A stretch of DNA of 64,000 nucleotides from Cellvibrio sp. pealriver (GTDB taxonomy: Bacteria; Pseudomonadota; Gammaproteobacteria; Pseudomonadales; Cellvibrionaceae): positions 3,732,395 through 3,796,394 of the forward strand of contig NZ_KQ236688.1 in NCBI RefSeq assembly GCF_001183545.1, in the 5' to 3' direction. The notes under the pieces are model-generated. The model was not told the origin of the DNA. It worked only from the letters and a program-made list of their open reading frames with translations, and did not search any database. Positions 9,924-17,264 of the stretch are shown piece by piece; position 1 is the stretch's first letter; every line of letters begins with the position of its first letter. The translations under genes were made by a program, and so were the position numbers.

Positions 9924-9965
9924 AAACCCCTGCCTGGACAAGTCCGCGCAGGGGTTTTTTATTTG
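9924..9965 (+). terminator. Intrinsic terminator after GH81
   Basis: Stem AACCCCTGC / GCAGGGGTT with a 14-base loop followed by TTTTTTATTT, about 40 bases after the GH81 stop. Structure read directly from the sequence. Confidence 0.85.
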
Positions 9966-10254
9966 TACCACTTTCTGAATTGAGTAGATTCTACACATGG
10001 GAGGTAACATGCAAAAATGAAGATAACTTATTGAAATATAAATAAATTAGCTAATCCCATTTGCTTAAGTGGAAAGTGATATGCCTCAGGTTCGAGTAAA
10101 TTTGAAGGTGGGACGACACTTTTTCGAACCAATTGTAATTATGGCTTCGCTAGAAAAGCAGTTTTGGCCTAGGGTTTTACAGGGAGGCTCACGCCTCTTA
10201 ATCAACTGAAAGGTCATTACACAATTTCATACCAATAAATAAATGGAGAACTCC
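9966..10254 (+). promoter_or_regulatory. Upstream region of receptor 2
   Basis: Gene-free stretch between the GH81 terminator and the second receptor. It contains an inverted pair GGTTCGA (10089-10095) / TCGAACC (about 10124-10130) that encloses the shared nonamer TGGGACGAC. A small hairpin GAGGC-TCAC-GCCTC lies near 10185. The receptor's ribosome-binding site GGAGA is at 10244-10248, seven bases before the ATG. No coding potential is visible. Confidence 0.5.
10109..10117 (+). promoter_or_regulatory. Candidate operator motif TGGGACGAC (copy 2)
   Basis: Nonamer identical to those upstream of GH81 and GH3, about 140 bases before the receptor 2 start, placed between the arms of the GGTTCGA / TCGAACC inverted repeat. 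A regulatory role is inferred. Confidence 0.35.
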
Positions 10255-13206
10255 ATGAATAAGACACTAACAACAAAGCAGTCTACGGGCTTTAAGAAAA
10301 AACTGATCGCTACAGCGGTTGCATCTACTCTTTTCGGCATGAGTGGTTTCGCAGCAGCACAAGATGATAGCGTCGAAGAAGTTCTGGTTACTGGTATCAA
10401 GGGCAGCTTGCAACGCGCCATGGACATCAAGCGTGATGCCAAAGGTGTTGTGGATGCGATCTCTGCAGAAGATATCGGTAAATTCCCTGATACCAACCTG
10501 GCTGAATCCTTACAGCGTATTTCAGGTGTGTCTATTGACCGCCAAAACAACGAAGGTAGCAAAATCACCGTGCGTGGTTTTGGTCCTGATTTTAACCTCG
10601 TTACCCTGAACGGCCGTCAAATGCCAACTAACGGCTCCAGCCGTAGTTTTGAGTTTTCTGATTTGGCTGCTGAAACCGTAAGTGGTGTTGAAGTTTACAA
10701 AACCTTCAGTGCTACCCGTGCTTCTGGCGGTATTGGTGCGTTGGTAAACATCAAAACTGCACGTCCATTAGACAATCCAGGTTTGAAAGCCGCTGTTGGT
10801 GCCAAGGCAGTAATGGATAGCACCAATGAAGTGGGTGATGACATCACTCCGGAAATCTCTGGTATTTTCAGCAACACCTTCGCAGATGACACCTTCGGTA
10901 TTGCCATTTCCGGTTCATACCAAGAGCGTGACAACCGTGCGGTAAATGCTGATATCGCCAACTGGCGTAACGGTATTGACTTCCAGTCTGCAGCAGCTGG
11001 TGCTGGCGCTACAGTCAATGTGACCGATAATCGTGCCGACAAAACTGGCCCTGTATTTTATCCACGTAACTTTGGCTACGGCATTGAGGATTTCCATCGT
11101 GAAAGAACCAATGGTCAATTGGTGTTGCAATACACTCCAATTGATACCGTCAAGGCTACTCTCGACTACACCTATGCAAAAGTTGATTTGACTGCAATCA
11201 ACACTGGTGTCGGTATTTGGTACAACGATTCTGGCTCTGATGCACGTGAAGTTGTAATCGATGAGAACGGTACCGTTACCAAGCTGACTGCTGCTGGCGA
11301 CGACTTCGCTTCAAATATCCGTTTGAACGAATCTGAAACCGAAAATAAATCGGTAGGTTTCAACGTAGAGTGGGAAGCATCAGACAACTTGACGCTTTCT
11401 TTTGACGCGCATGACTCTATCAATGAAAACGGCGGTGTTAATCGCGGTAATAACGCATTCCTGATTTTGGCTGCGCCATTTATTGATCGCAAAACCTACG
11501 ATTCTACAGAAGGGAAAGACATCCCTTACATGCACGTAACCTTCAATCCGAACGGTAAAGGTATTGTAAATGGTGTGCCTACAGCTGCGTCTTACGATTC
11601 GCTGTTTGGTGAAGCTAACCTGGCGCTCAATAAATCAGAAGTAACCCAATTCCAGTTTGATGGTACTTTCGATACCGGTGCTGATGCAGGTATTACTTCT
11701 ATTGATTTCGGTATCGGTAATGCAGAAATTGCTAACCGTTGGAGATCTTTCAGCACTGGCCAGATCGCTGCTGGTTGGTACGGTGGCAACCAGGACTTGT
11801 TCCCGGATGACATTTTCGCTGAGCACAAACTGAACGGTTTGACTCCATCATTCTCTGGTGGTGGTTCCAACGTACCTGTGTACCACGACTGGGATTTCGA
11901 GAAAGGCGTAGCTATTGCTGAAACCGAGTGGAACATCCCCGGCGGTTCAACCAGACCTTGGGGTTGGGGCACAGGCAATATGCGTCCGAACCTTGATGGC
12001 AACCCTGTTAGCGACCACAGAGTGACTGAAGATACAACCAGCGCTTACATGGAAATCAACTCAGCGGGCGACGTTGCAGGTATGGAGCTGAAAGCTACCG
12101 CCGGTATGCGTTACGAGAGCACAGATATTGAAGCTAATAGCTTCCAGCGTGATCCAGCCGAAATCGTATGGATTAACCAAACCGAGTGGAGCCTCAATCT
12201 GGCTGATGAAAGCTCTTACACCTCAGTTGGTGGTGACTATGATGTATTCCTGCCAAACCTGGATTTGAGCTTGGATGTTACTGAAGATGTTATGGCTCGT
12301 ATGAGCTACAGCAAATCCATCACCCGTCCTACTTTGGGCAAAATGATTGGTACTACCAGTGTAACCACTCGTCCGAAGCCGGGTGAGCGTACTGGTACTG
12401 CAGGTAACCCAGACTTGATGCCGTTTATGGCTGACAACTTCGACTTGTCTGCTGAATGGTATTACGACGATGCGAGTTATGTATCTGCTGGTTTCTTCTT
12501 GAAGCAAGTAGATGACTTTATCGTTGATGTGATTACTGAACGTCCGGTAGGTAATCTGCGTGATCCTTCCAAAGGCCCACGTGCTGATCTTGCAAGAGCG
12601 CAAATCATTGCTGAAGGTGGCACGCCAACTGACGCTAACGTTATTGAGCGCATCAAAGCGAACGAAGGTATTGCTACTAACCAAAACATTGTGCAAAACA
12701 ATAACGATCCACTGGCTATGTTCAACATGACCCAGCCAGCAAACCAGGAGCAAGCACGGTTCCATGGTTGGGAATTGGCTGCGCAACATATGTTTGGTGA
12801 AAGTGGTTTTGGCTTACAGGCTAACGCCACCTTTGTGACCAGTGATATCGACGTTGATAACTCTTCAACTGACTTCCAGTTCGCATTACCTGGTCTGAGC
12901 GATTCTTACAACTTGGTAGGTTTCTATGATGCCAATGGTTTGCAAGCGCGTATTGCGTACAACTGGCGCGATACTTTCTTGAATGGTTTCGGTGAAGGCA
13001 ATACTCCTTACTACACCGAAGAATACGGTCAAGTAGACGTTACCGTTAGCTATGATCTGCCATTTGTTGAAGGTATGACCGTGTTTGTTGAAGGTATTAA
13101 CGTAACTGATGCATCACAACGCGTTTATGCTCGTTACGAAAACCAGTTTAAATCTGCTTACCAATACGGTGCGCGTTATAACCTGGGTGTTCGTTACAGC
13201 TTCTAA
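10255..13206 (+). CDS. TonB-dependent outer-membrane receptor 2 (SapC/halogenase-associated type)
   Basis: A 983-residue receptor starting at the ATG seven bases after GGAGA; an in-frame ATG at 10243 is less likely. Signal peptide to about residue 35 (SGFAAAQ), TonB box VEEVLVTGI, then a plug with AMDIKRDAKGVVDAISAEDI, FPDTNLAESLQRISGVSIDR and VTLNGRQMP. This is the pattern of the large proteobacterial carbohydrate-receptor subfamily seen in Xanthomonas and Caulobacter. The barrel ends in an aromatic strand (YNLGVRYSF). It is followed after a leaky-looking terminator by SapC, cupin and halogenase-like genes. A beta-glucan oligosaccharide ligand is inferred from the flanking GH81, GH3 and GH16 genes. 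Confidence 0.92.
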   Translation: MNKTLTTKQSTGFKKKLIATAVASTLFGMSGFAAAQDDSVEEVLVTGIKGSLQRAMDIKRDAKGVVDAISAEDIGKFPDTNLAESLQRISGVSIDRQNNEGSKITVRGFGPDFNLVTLNGRQMPTNGSSRSFEFSDLAAETVSGVEVYKTFSATRASGGIGALVNIKTARPLDNPGLKAAVGAKAVMDSTNEVGDDITPEISGIFSNTFADDTFGIAISGSYQERDNRAVNADIANWRNGIDFQSAAAGAGATVNVTDNRADKTGPVFYPRNFGYGIEDFHRERTNGQLVLQYTPIDTVKATLDYTYAKVDLTAINTGVGIWYNDSGSDAREVVIDENGTVTKLTAAGDDFASNIRLNESETENKSVGFNVEWEASDNLTLSFDAHDSINENGGVNRGNNAFLILAAPFIDRKTYDSTEGKDIPYMHVTFNPNGKGIVNGVPTAASYDSLFGEANLALNKSEVTQFQFDGTFDTGADAGITSIDFGIGNAEIANRWRSFSTGQIAAGWYGGNQDLFPDDIFAEHKLNGLTPSFSGGGSNVPVYHDWDFEKGVAIAETEWNIPGGSTRPWGWGTGNMRPNLDGNPVSDHRVTEDTTSAYMEINSAGDVAGMELKATAGMRYESTDIEANSFQRDPAEIVWINQTEWSLNLADESSYTSVGGDYDVFLPNLDLSLDVTEDVMARMSYSKSITRPTLGKMIGTTSVTTRPKPGERTGTAGNPDLMPFMADNFDLSAEWYYDDASYVSAGFFLKQVDDFIVDVITERPVGNLRDPSKGPRADLARAQIIAEGGTPTDANVIERIKANEGIATNQNIVQNNNDPLAMFNMTQPANQEQARFHGWELAAQHMFGESGFGLQANATFVTSDIDVDNSSTDFQFALPGLSDSYNLVGFYDANGLQARIAYNWRDTFLNGFGEGNTPYYTEEYGQVDVTVSYDLPFVEGMTVFVEGINVTDASQRVYARYENQFKSAYQYGARYNLGVRYSF

Positions 13207-13235
13207 TCCTCTCCTTGGGTTAGTGTAAGACAAGG

Positions 13236-13270
13236 AAAAGCCGCTGATGTCTAGCGGCTTTTTCTTTTTA
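13236..13270 (+). terminator. Intrinsic terminator between receptor 2 and sapC-like gene
   Basis: Ten-base-pair stem AAAAGCCGCT / AGCGGCTTTT with a six to seven base loop, followed by TCTTTTT. It could attenuate transcription, giving high receptor and low downstream enzyme levels, if the four genes share a promoter. Confidence 0.8.
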
Positions 13271-13346
13271 CAAAAACACACTTCCAGATATCGTTGTGCA
13301 TTAATAAATCGCTACTGAAATGAGATACAGTAGCCGGAGAACTAGT

Positions 13347-14069
13347 GTGACCAAAAACGTTTTGCTCAATAATGTCACCCATAAAGACTTAAAAATCATT
13401 CCAGAGAATAGCAATGCTCATGGAGACGGTTTGGGGTTTTCCGCAATAGTGCCATGGGAGTTTCGTCAGGTCGCTGCTTGTTATCCTATATTTTTTCGTA
13501 AAACGGGTAGCGATAATCAATTCGAAGCAATAGCCCTTTTTGGATTTTCACCTGATGAGAATTTGTTTGTCGGTGATCAGCGCCGGGATGATATTTATAC
13601 TCCACTTTCAATAGCACGAATCCCGTTTGCGATTGGCTATACTCAAGATGGAAATACTGGCCAGCGTGAGCCTGTGGTACATGTCGATATGGATCATCCA
13701 CGGGTTAGCTTTACTGAGGGTACGCCGGTTTTTCTGGAGCATGGCGGCAACTCGCCTTATCTGGAGCAGGTAAACAGTATGCTTGCTGAACTGATCAGCG
13801 GTGTTAATGTGTGCAAGCGCTTCACTGATATATTGCAAGCCGAAGATTTGTTGGAGCCTTTTGTATTGAAAATTACACTGGATAATGGACAGCAAATAGA
13901 GCTAGGTGGTTTTTACACTATCAATGAAAAGACGTTACGCGAATTAAGTGCTGAGCAGCTCGCACGGTTACACAACCAAAATTTTCTTGAATTAATTTAT
14001 ATGTCAATCGCCTCTTTGGCGAATATTAAAAAGCTAATAAATAAAAAAAATGCATTGCTACGTAATTAA
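13347..14069 (+). CDS. SapC family protein
   Basis: A 240-residue protein with no signal peptide, matching SapC-family features: FSAIVPWEFRQVAACYPIFF near the N-terminus, FGFSPDENLFV, YTPLSIARIPFAI and a late LGGFYTINEKTL. I chose the GTG start at 13347 because GGAGA lies seven bases upstream; an ATG at 13320 would add nine residues. SapC was named from a Campylobacter S-layer-linked gene, but the biochemical function of this family is not established. It stands in the common receptor / SapC / cupin / halogenase order, which suggests a shared job in processing or sensing what the receptor brings in. Confidence 0.85.
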   Translation: MTKNVLLNNVTHKDLKIIPENSNAHGDGLGFSAIVPWEFRQVAACYPIFFRKTGSDNQFEAIALFGFSPDENLFVGDQRRDDIYTPLSIARIPFAIGYTQDGNTGQREPVVHVDMDHPRVSFTEGTPVFLEHGGNSPYLEQVNSMLAELISGVNVCKRFTDILQAEDLLEPFVLKITLDNGQQIELGGFYTINEKTLRELSAEQLARLHNQNFLELIYMSIASLANIKKLINKKNALLRN

Positions 14070-14130
14070 AATAACCTTTATTCAATAGTTAATAGGGTTG
14101 GCAGTAGCGAAGCGATAAAGAGAGTATTTT

Positions 14131-15144
14131 ATGTTGGAGAGCATGCAACCGATTAAAGTATTAGAGGGAGTTTCACCTGACGCTATTCCCTCGGCAGTTC
14201 TGGAATCATCTGTCCCGTTAGTGCTAAAAGGATTGGTAAAATCATGGCCGATTGTGCGCGCTGCAGAGCAATCAGCACTGGATGGCTTTGAATATTTATG
14301 CCAGTTTTATAATGGAGAGCTAGTCAATACTGCTATAGGCGATACAAGCAATACGGGAGCGATTTTCTATAATCAGGATTATTCAGGATTTTCCTATGAG
14401 CGAGCCCGGTCCTCCCTCGCTAATGTCTATAACAATATTAAAAATCTTCAGGCTAGCGGTTCGCAGCGTGCGTATTATGTAGATTCTGCGCCTGTTGATT
14501 TTTGTGTGCCAGGTTTTCGGGAACAGAATGATCTGAATTTAGGTGAGTTTAAACCTCGCGTCAGTTTATGGATGGGTAATAAAACGATCGTGTCTGCCCA
14601 TCATGACATTCCTGACAATATTGCTTGTGTCGTGATTGGCAAACGCCGTTTTGTGCTTTTTCCTCCGAACCAATTAGAAAATCTTTATATTGGCCCGCTG
14701 GATTTTAATCCCGCCGGTCCCGCGATCAGCATGGTGGATCTACACAACCCCGATTTTGAAAAGTATCCCCGGTATCGCGAGGCGCTTGCCCATGCACAGG
14801 TTGCTGAATTGGAATCAGGTGATGCGATTTACATTCCCAGTATGTGGTGGCATCACGTAGAAGGACTGATGCCATTTAATTTAATGGTGAACTACTGGTG
14901 GACATCTTTTCCTGGTTACATTGGTTCCCCCCAGGATGCTTTTACTCATGCGTTAATGAATATCAGGTCTCTCCCTGCGGATGAGCGGCAGCATTGGAAA
15001 AACTTATTCGACTATTACATTTTTGATGCAAGTGAAGAAACTGTTGCGCATATCCCCAAAGAAAAGCTCGGTATTTTGGGTGATATGGATGAGATGACGG
15101 TGCGGCGACTTCGCTCACAGTTACTTAATCGTTTGAATCGTTAA
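14131..15144 (+). CDS. Cupin-like (JmjC/cupin_8) domain protein, putative Fe(II)/2-oxoglutarate oxygenase
   Basis: A 337-residue cytoplasmic protein with the JmjC-like cupin_8 fold. The facial triad is visible as H157-H158-D159 in SAHHDIPDN and a distal H241/H242 in WWHHVEG. A conserved RRFVLFPP strand and SGDAIYIPSMWWHHVE sit where expected. Proteins of this fold bind Fe(II) and 2-oxoglutarate and hydroxylate proteins or small molecules; the substrate here is unknown. It sits 61 bases after the SapC gene and 45 bases before the halogenase-like gene, so the three are probably co-transcribed. Confidence 0.82.
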   Translation: MLESMQPIKVLEGVSPDAIPSAVLESSVPLVLKGLVKSWPIVRAAEQSALDGFEYLCQFYNGELVNTAIGDTSNTGAIFYNQDYSGFSYERARSSLANVYNNIKNLQASGSQRAYYVDSAPVDFCVPGFREQNDLNLGEFKPRVSLWMGNKTIVSAHHDIPDNIACVVIGKRRFVLFPPNQLENLYIGPLDFNPAGPAISMVDLHNPDFEKYPRYREALAHAQVAELESGDAIYIPSMWWHHVEGLMPFNLMVNYWWTSFPGYIGSPQDAFTHALMNIRSLPADERQHWKNLFDYYIFDASEETVAHIPKEKLGILGDMDEMTVRRLRSQLLNRLNR

Positions 15145-15189
15145 CAAAAAATAAATAATTCGGCTAATGCGCAAGCTAATAGGCATCTG

Positions 15190-16674
15190 ATGAAAAAAAA
15201 TGAACGAATAGTCATAGTGGGTGGCGGGTCTGCAGGTTGGATGGCTGCCGCTGCATTATCCAATGCGTTTGGATCAACTAAAAAAATCACTCTGATTGAG
15301 TCTGATGCTATTGGTACCGTCGGAGTGGGTGAGGCTACTATTCCCGCAGTGAAATCTTTCAATAAGTTACTGGGAATTGATGAGGCAGAGTTCTTAAAAA
15401 CAACCCAGGGTACATTTAAGTTAGGAATCCAATTCGAAAATTGGGGCGAAAGGGGCGATGTTTATATGCACCCTTTTGGTCTGGTTGGTAAAGATTCATG
15501 GATGGCTAACTTCCAACATTTTTGGCTCAAAGCCAGCCGCATGGGAGTTGCAAAGAGTTATTTTGATTATTCATTGAATATCCGTACTGCGAAAGAAAAT
15601 AAGTGTTTTATAGATCCTAATTCCGGGTTGGATTACGCCTATCACTTTGATGCTGGTTTATATGCGCGCTATCTGCGCCAATACAGTGAAGTGCGAGGTG
15701 TTACACGTATCGAAGGACTGATCGACAGTGTGCAGACCAGGAGTGAAGACGGGTTTATTGAATCAGTAACAATGCAAACCGGTGAAATAATTGAGGGTGA
15801 TATATTCGTAGATTGTTCCGGATTTCGTGCGCTGTTAATTGAACATACCCTTCATACGGGCTTTGAAGACTGGTCGCATTGGTTGCCATGTGACCGCGCC
15901 TTGGCGGTGCAAACCGAATCTGTTGGGGAGCCTGTTCCCTATACCCGTTCTATTGCGCATGCAAGTGGCTGGCAGTGGCGAATTCCTTTGCAGCACCGGG
16001 TCGGGAATGGTTTGGTTTATTGCAGCCGATATATCAGCGATGAGGATGCTAAAAAATTATTACTCGATAACCTTGATGGAACAGTAAGAACCGAGCCGCG
16101 CCTGATTAAATTTAGAACCGGACGCGCAATAAAACAGTGGAATAAAAACTGTATTGCGATTGGATTGTCCAGTGGATTTTTGGAGCCTCTTGAGTCTACA
16201 AGCCTGCATTTGATTCAAACAGGTATTGTGCGTTTGATCCGGATGTTTCCGGGTGATGCGATCAATCAATCAGAAATTGACGAGTACAATCGCCAATCGC
16301 GTTACGAATATGAGCGTATCCGCGATTTCATTATTCTGCACTATCATGTAACTCAACGCAGTGACAGCCCCTTTTGGAATTACTGTCGTACCATGTCTAT
16401 TCCCGACACGCTCGCACGCAAAATTGATGTTTATAAAAATACGACCAGTGTCTTTAAGGAGCAGGACGAGTTATTTCACGAGGGTTCTTGGCAACAGGTT
16501 ATGCTTGGTCAGGGAATAACGCCGACAGGTTATCACCCGGTCGTCGATAAGCTTTCGGATGATGAATTGATTCGATTGTTGAAAAGCATAGAAAAAGAGC
16601 ATGATCAGTATTTGTCGCGCTTTCCTACGCATCAACAATTTATTGATCACTATTGCAAAGCAATAATGCCCTGA
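15190..16674 (+). CDS. Tryptophan halogenase family flavoprotein
   Basis: A 494-residue member of the FAD-dependent tryptophan halogenase family. It has the FAD-binding GGGSAGW motif (residues 11-17), a lysine at K77 in GTFKLGI equivalent to the catalytic Lys79 of PrnA/RebH, the halogenase signature W261-Q-W-R-I-P266, and GFLEPLEST near residue 330. The key halogenase residues are therefore all present. However, this receptor/SapC/cupin context is widespread in carbohydrate-degrading bacteria and no halogenated product is known for it. The true substrate and even whether it halogenates are open. It also needs a reduced-flavin supply; no reductase gene is nearby. Confidence 0.85.
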   Translation: MKKNERIVIVGGGSAGWMAAAALSNAFGSTKKITLIESDAIGTVGVGEATIPAVKSFNKLLGIDEAEFLKTTQGTFKLGIQFENWGERGDVYMHPFGLVGKDSWMANFQHFWLKASRMGVAKSYFDYSLNIRTAKENKCFIDPNSGLDYAYHFDAGLYARYLRQYSEVRGVTRIEGLIDSVQTRSEDGFIESVTMQTGEIIEGDIFVDCSGFRALLIEHTLHTGFEDWSHWLPCDRALAVQTESVGEPVPYTRSIAHASGWQWRIPLQHRVGNGLVYCSRYISDEDAKKLLLDNLDGTVRTEPRLIKFRTGRAIKQWNKNCIAIGLSSGFLEPLESTSLHLIQTGIVRLIRMFPGDAINQSEIDEYNRQSRYEYERIRDFIILHYHVTQRSDSPFWNYCRTMSIPDTLARKIDVYKNTTSVFKEQDELFHEGSWQQVMLGQGITPTGYHPVVDKLSDDELIRLLKSIEKEHDQYLSRFPTHQQFIDHYCKAIMP

Positions 16675-16675
16675 A

Positions 16676-16712
16676 TGAAACACGGAGACCGGATGGTCGG
16701 TCTCCGTGTTTG
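16676..16712 (+). terminator. Strong hairpin after halogenase gene
   Basis: Stem AAACACGGAGACCG / CGGTCTCCGTGTTT of about 14 base pairs with a five-base loop, starting just after the stop. The following U tract is short, so it may act as a terminator or a 3' stabilising hairpin. Confidence 0.7.
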
Positions 16713-16878
16713 TCCGCTTTAACAGCCCTCATTCTGCGGTTCGTTAGCAAGAATGTGTGCGCACTCGAACGTAAAATAATCGGTTGCCAAGTTCGTAAAA
16801 CATCATTTATTTGCTACGAGGTTCGGGTTGAATCCCATTATTGGATGTAGGTGCCCCATCTTCGTCAGTTGGCACAAA

Positions 16879-16887
16879 GTGGGACGA
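16879..16887 (+). promoter_or_regulatory. Candidate operator motif TGGGACGAC (copy 3)
   Basis: Third copy of the nonamer, about 385 bases before the GH3 start and upstream of the orphan terminator at 17084-17128. Regulatory role inferred only. Confidence 0.3.
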
Positions 16888-17083
16888 CCCTTTCTTTATT
16901 TCAGTGCCATTATTCAATCACAAATTCCTGCTTGTGCCCGTGGTTGAGCCTGGCTGGAGTTGTTGCTGATGTGTGTTTTCAGCAGATGAACCCTTGGGTG
17001 ATGTCAGGTCCCCACGGGTGTTAGCAAGTTTGGTTAGGTACACAAATGCCAACCCTATCTATTCTTGTTAGCTCTCCTTGCTT

Positions 17084-17128
17084 GGCCCCCGCGTTCTCCC
17101 TCAAGTAGAAAGCGGGGGCTTTTTTACA
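17084..17128 (+). terminator. Orphan intrinsic terminator upstream of GH3
   Basis: GC-rich stem GCCCCCGC / GCGGGGGC with a loop of about 19 bases, followed by TTTTTTAC. No open reading frame ends just before it, so it points to a non-coding transcript or an attenuator. Confidence 0.75.
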
Positions 17129-17264
17129 TCGGCGGTCATTTTTTGTTTTTCAATCAACCCGGAACTAATAAGCCTGACCCTAATACAGAAGAACAAACAT
17201 TTGGGTATTAGGAACAAAACTCATACTACAGCTCCTACAACAACATTTTTTTGCGAGGTAATTT

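Larger units (their letters stand above)
16713..17264 (+). other. Gene-free region with nonamer and internal terminator, upstream of GH3
   Basis: About 550 bases without convincing coding sequence. It contains a third TGGGACGAC (about 16879-16887). A strong terminator hairpin follows (GCCCCCGC / GCGGGGGC then TTTTTT, about 17084-17126) with no gene in between. A promoter near the nonamer would thus make a transcript of about 200 bases that ends before the GH3 gene: a candidate small RNA or a long attenuated leader. The last 140 bases would hold the GH3 promoter. Confidence 0.4.

Noticed and set aside
15190..16674. Halogenase as part of a natural-product cluster
   Set aside because: No NRPS, PKS, flavin reductase or other biosynthetic genes nearby; the receptor/SapC/cupin context is the better explanation.
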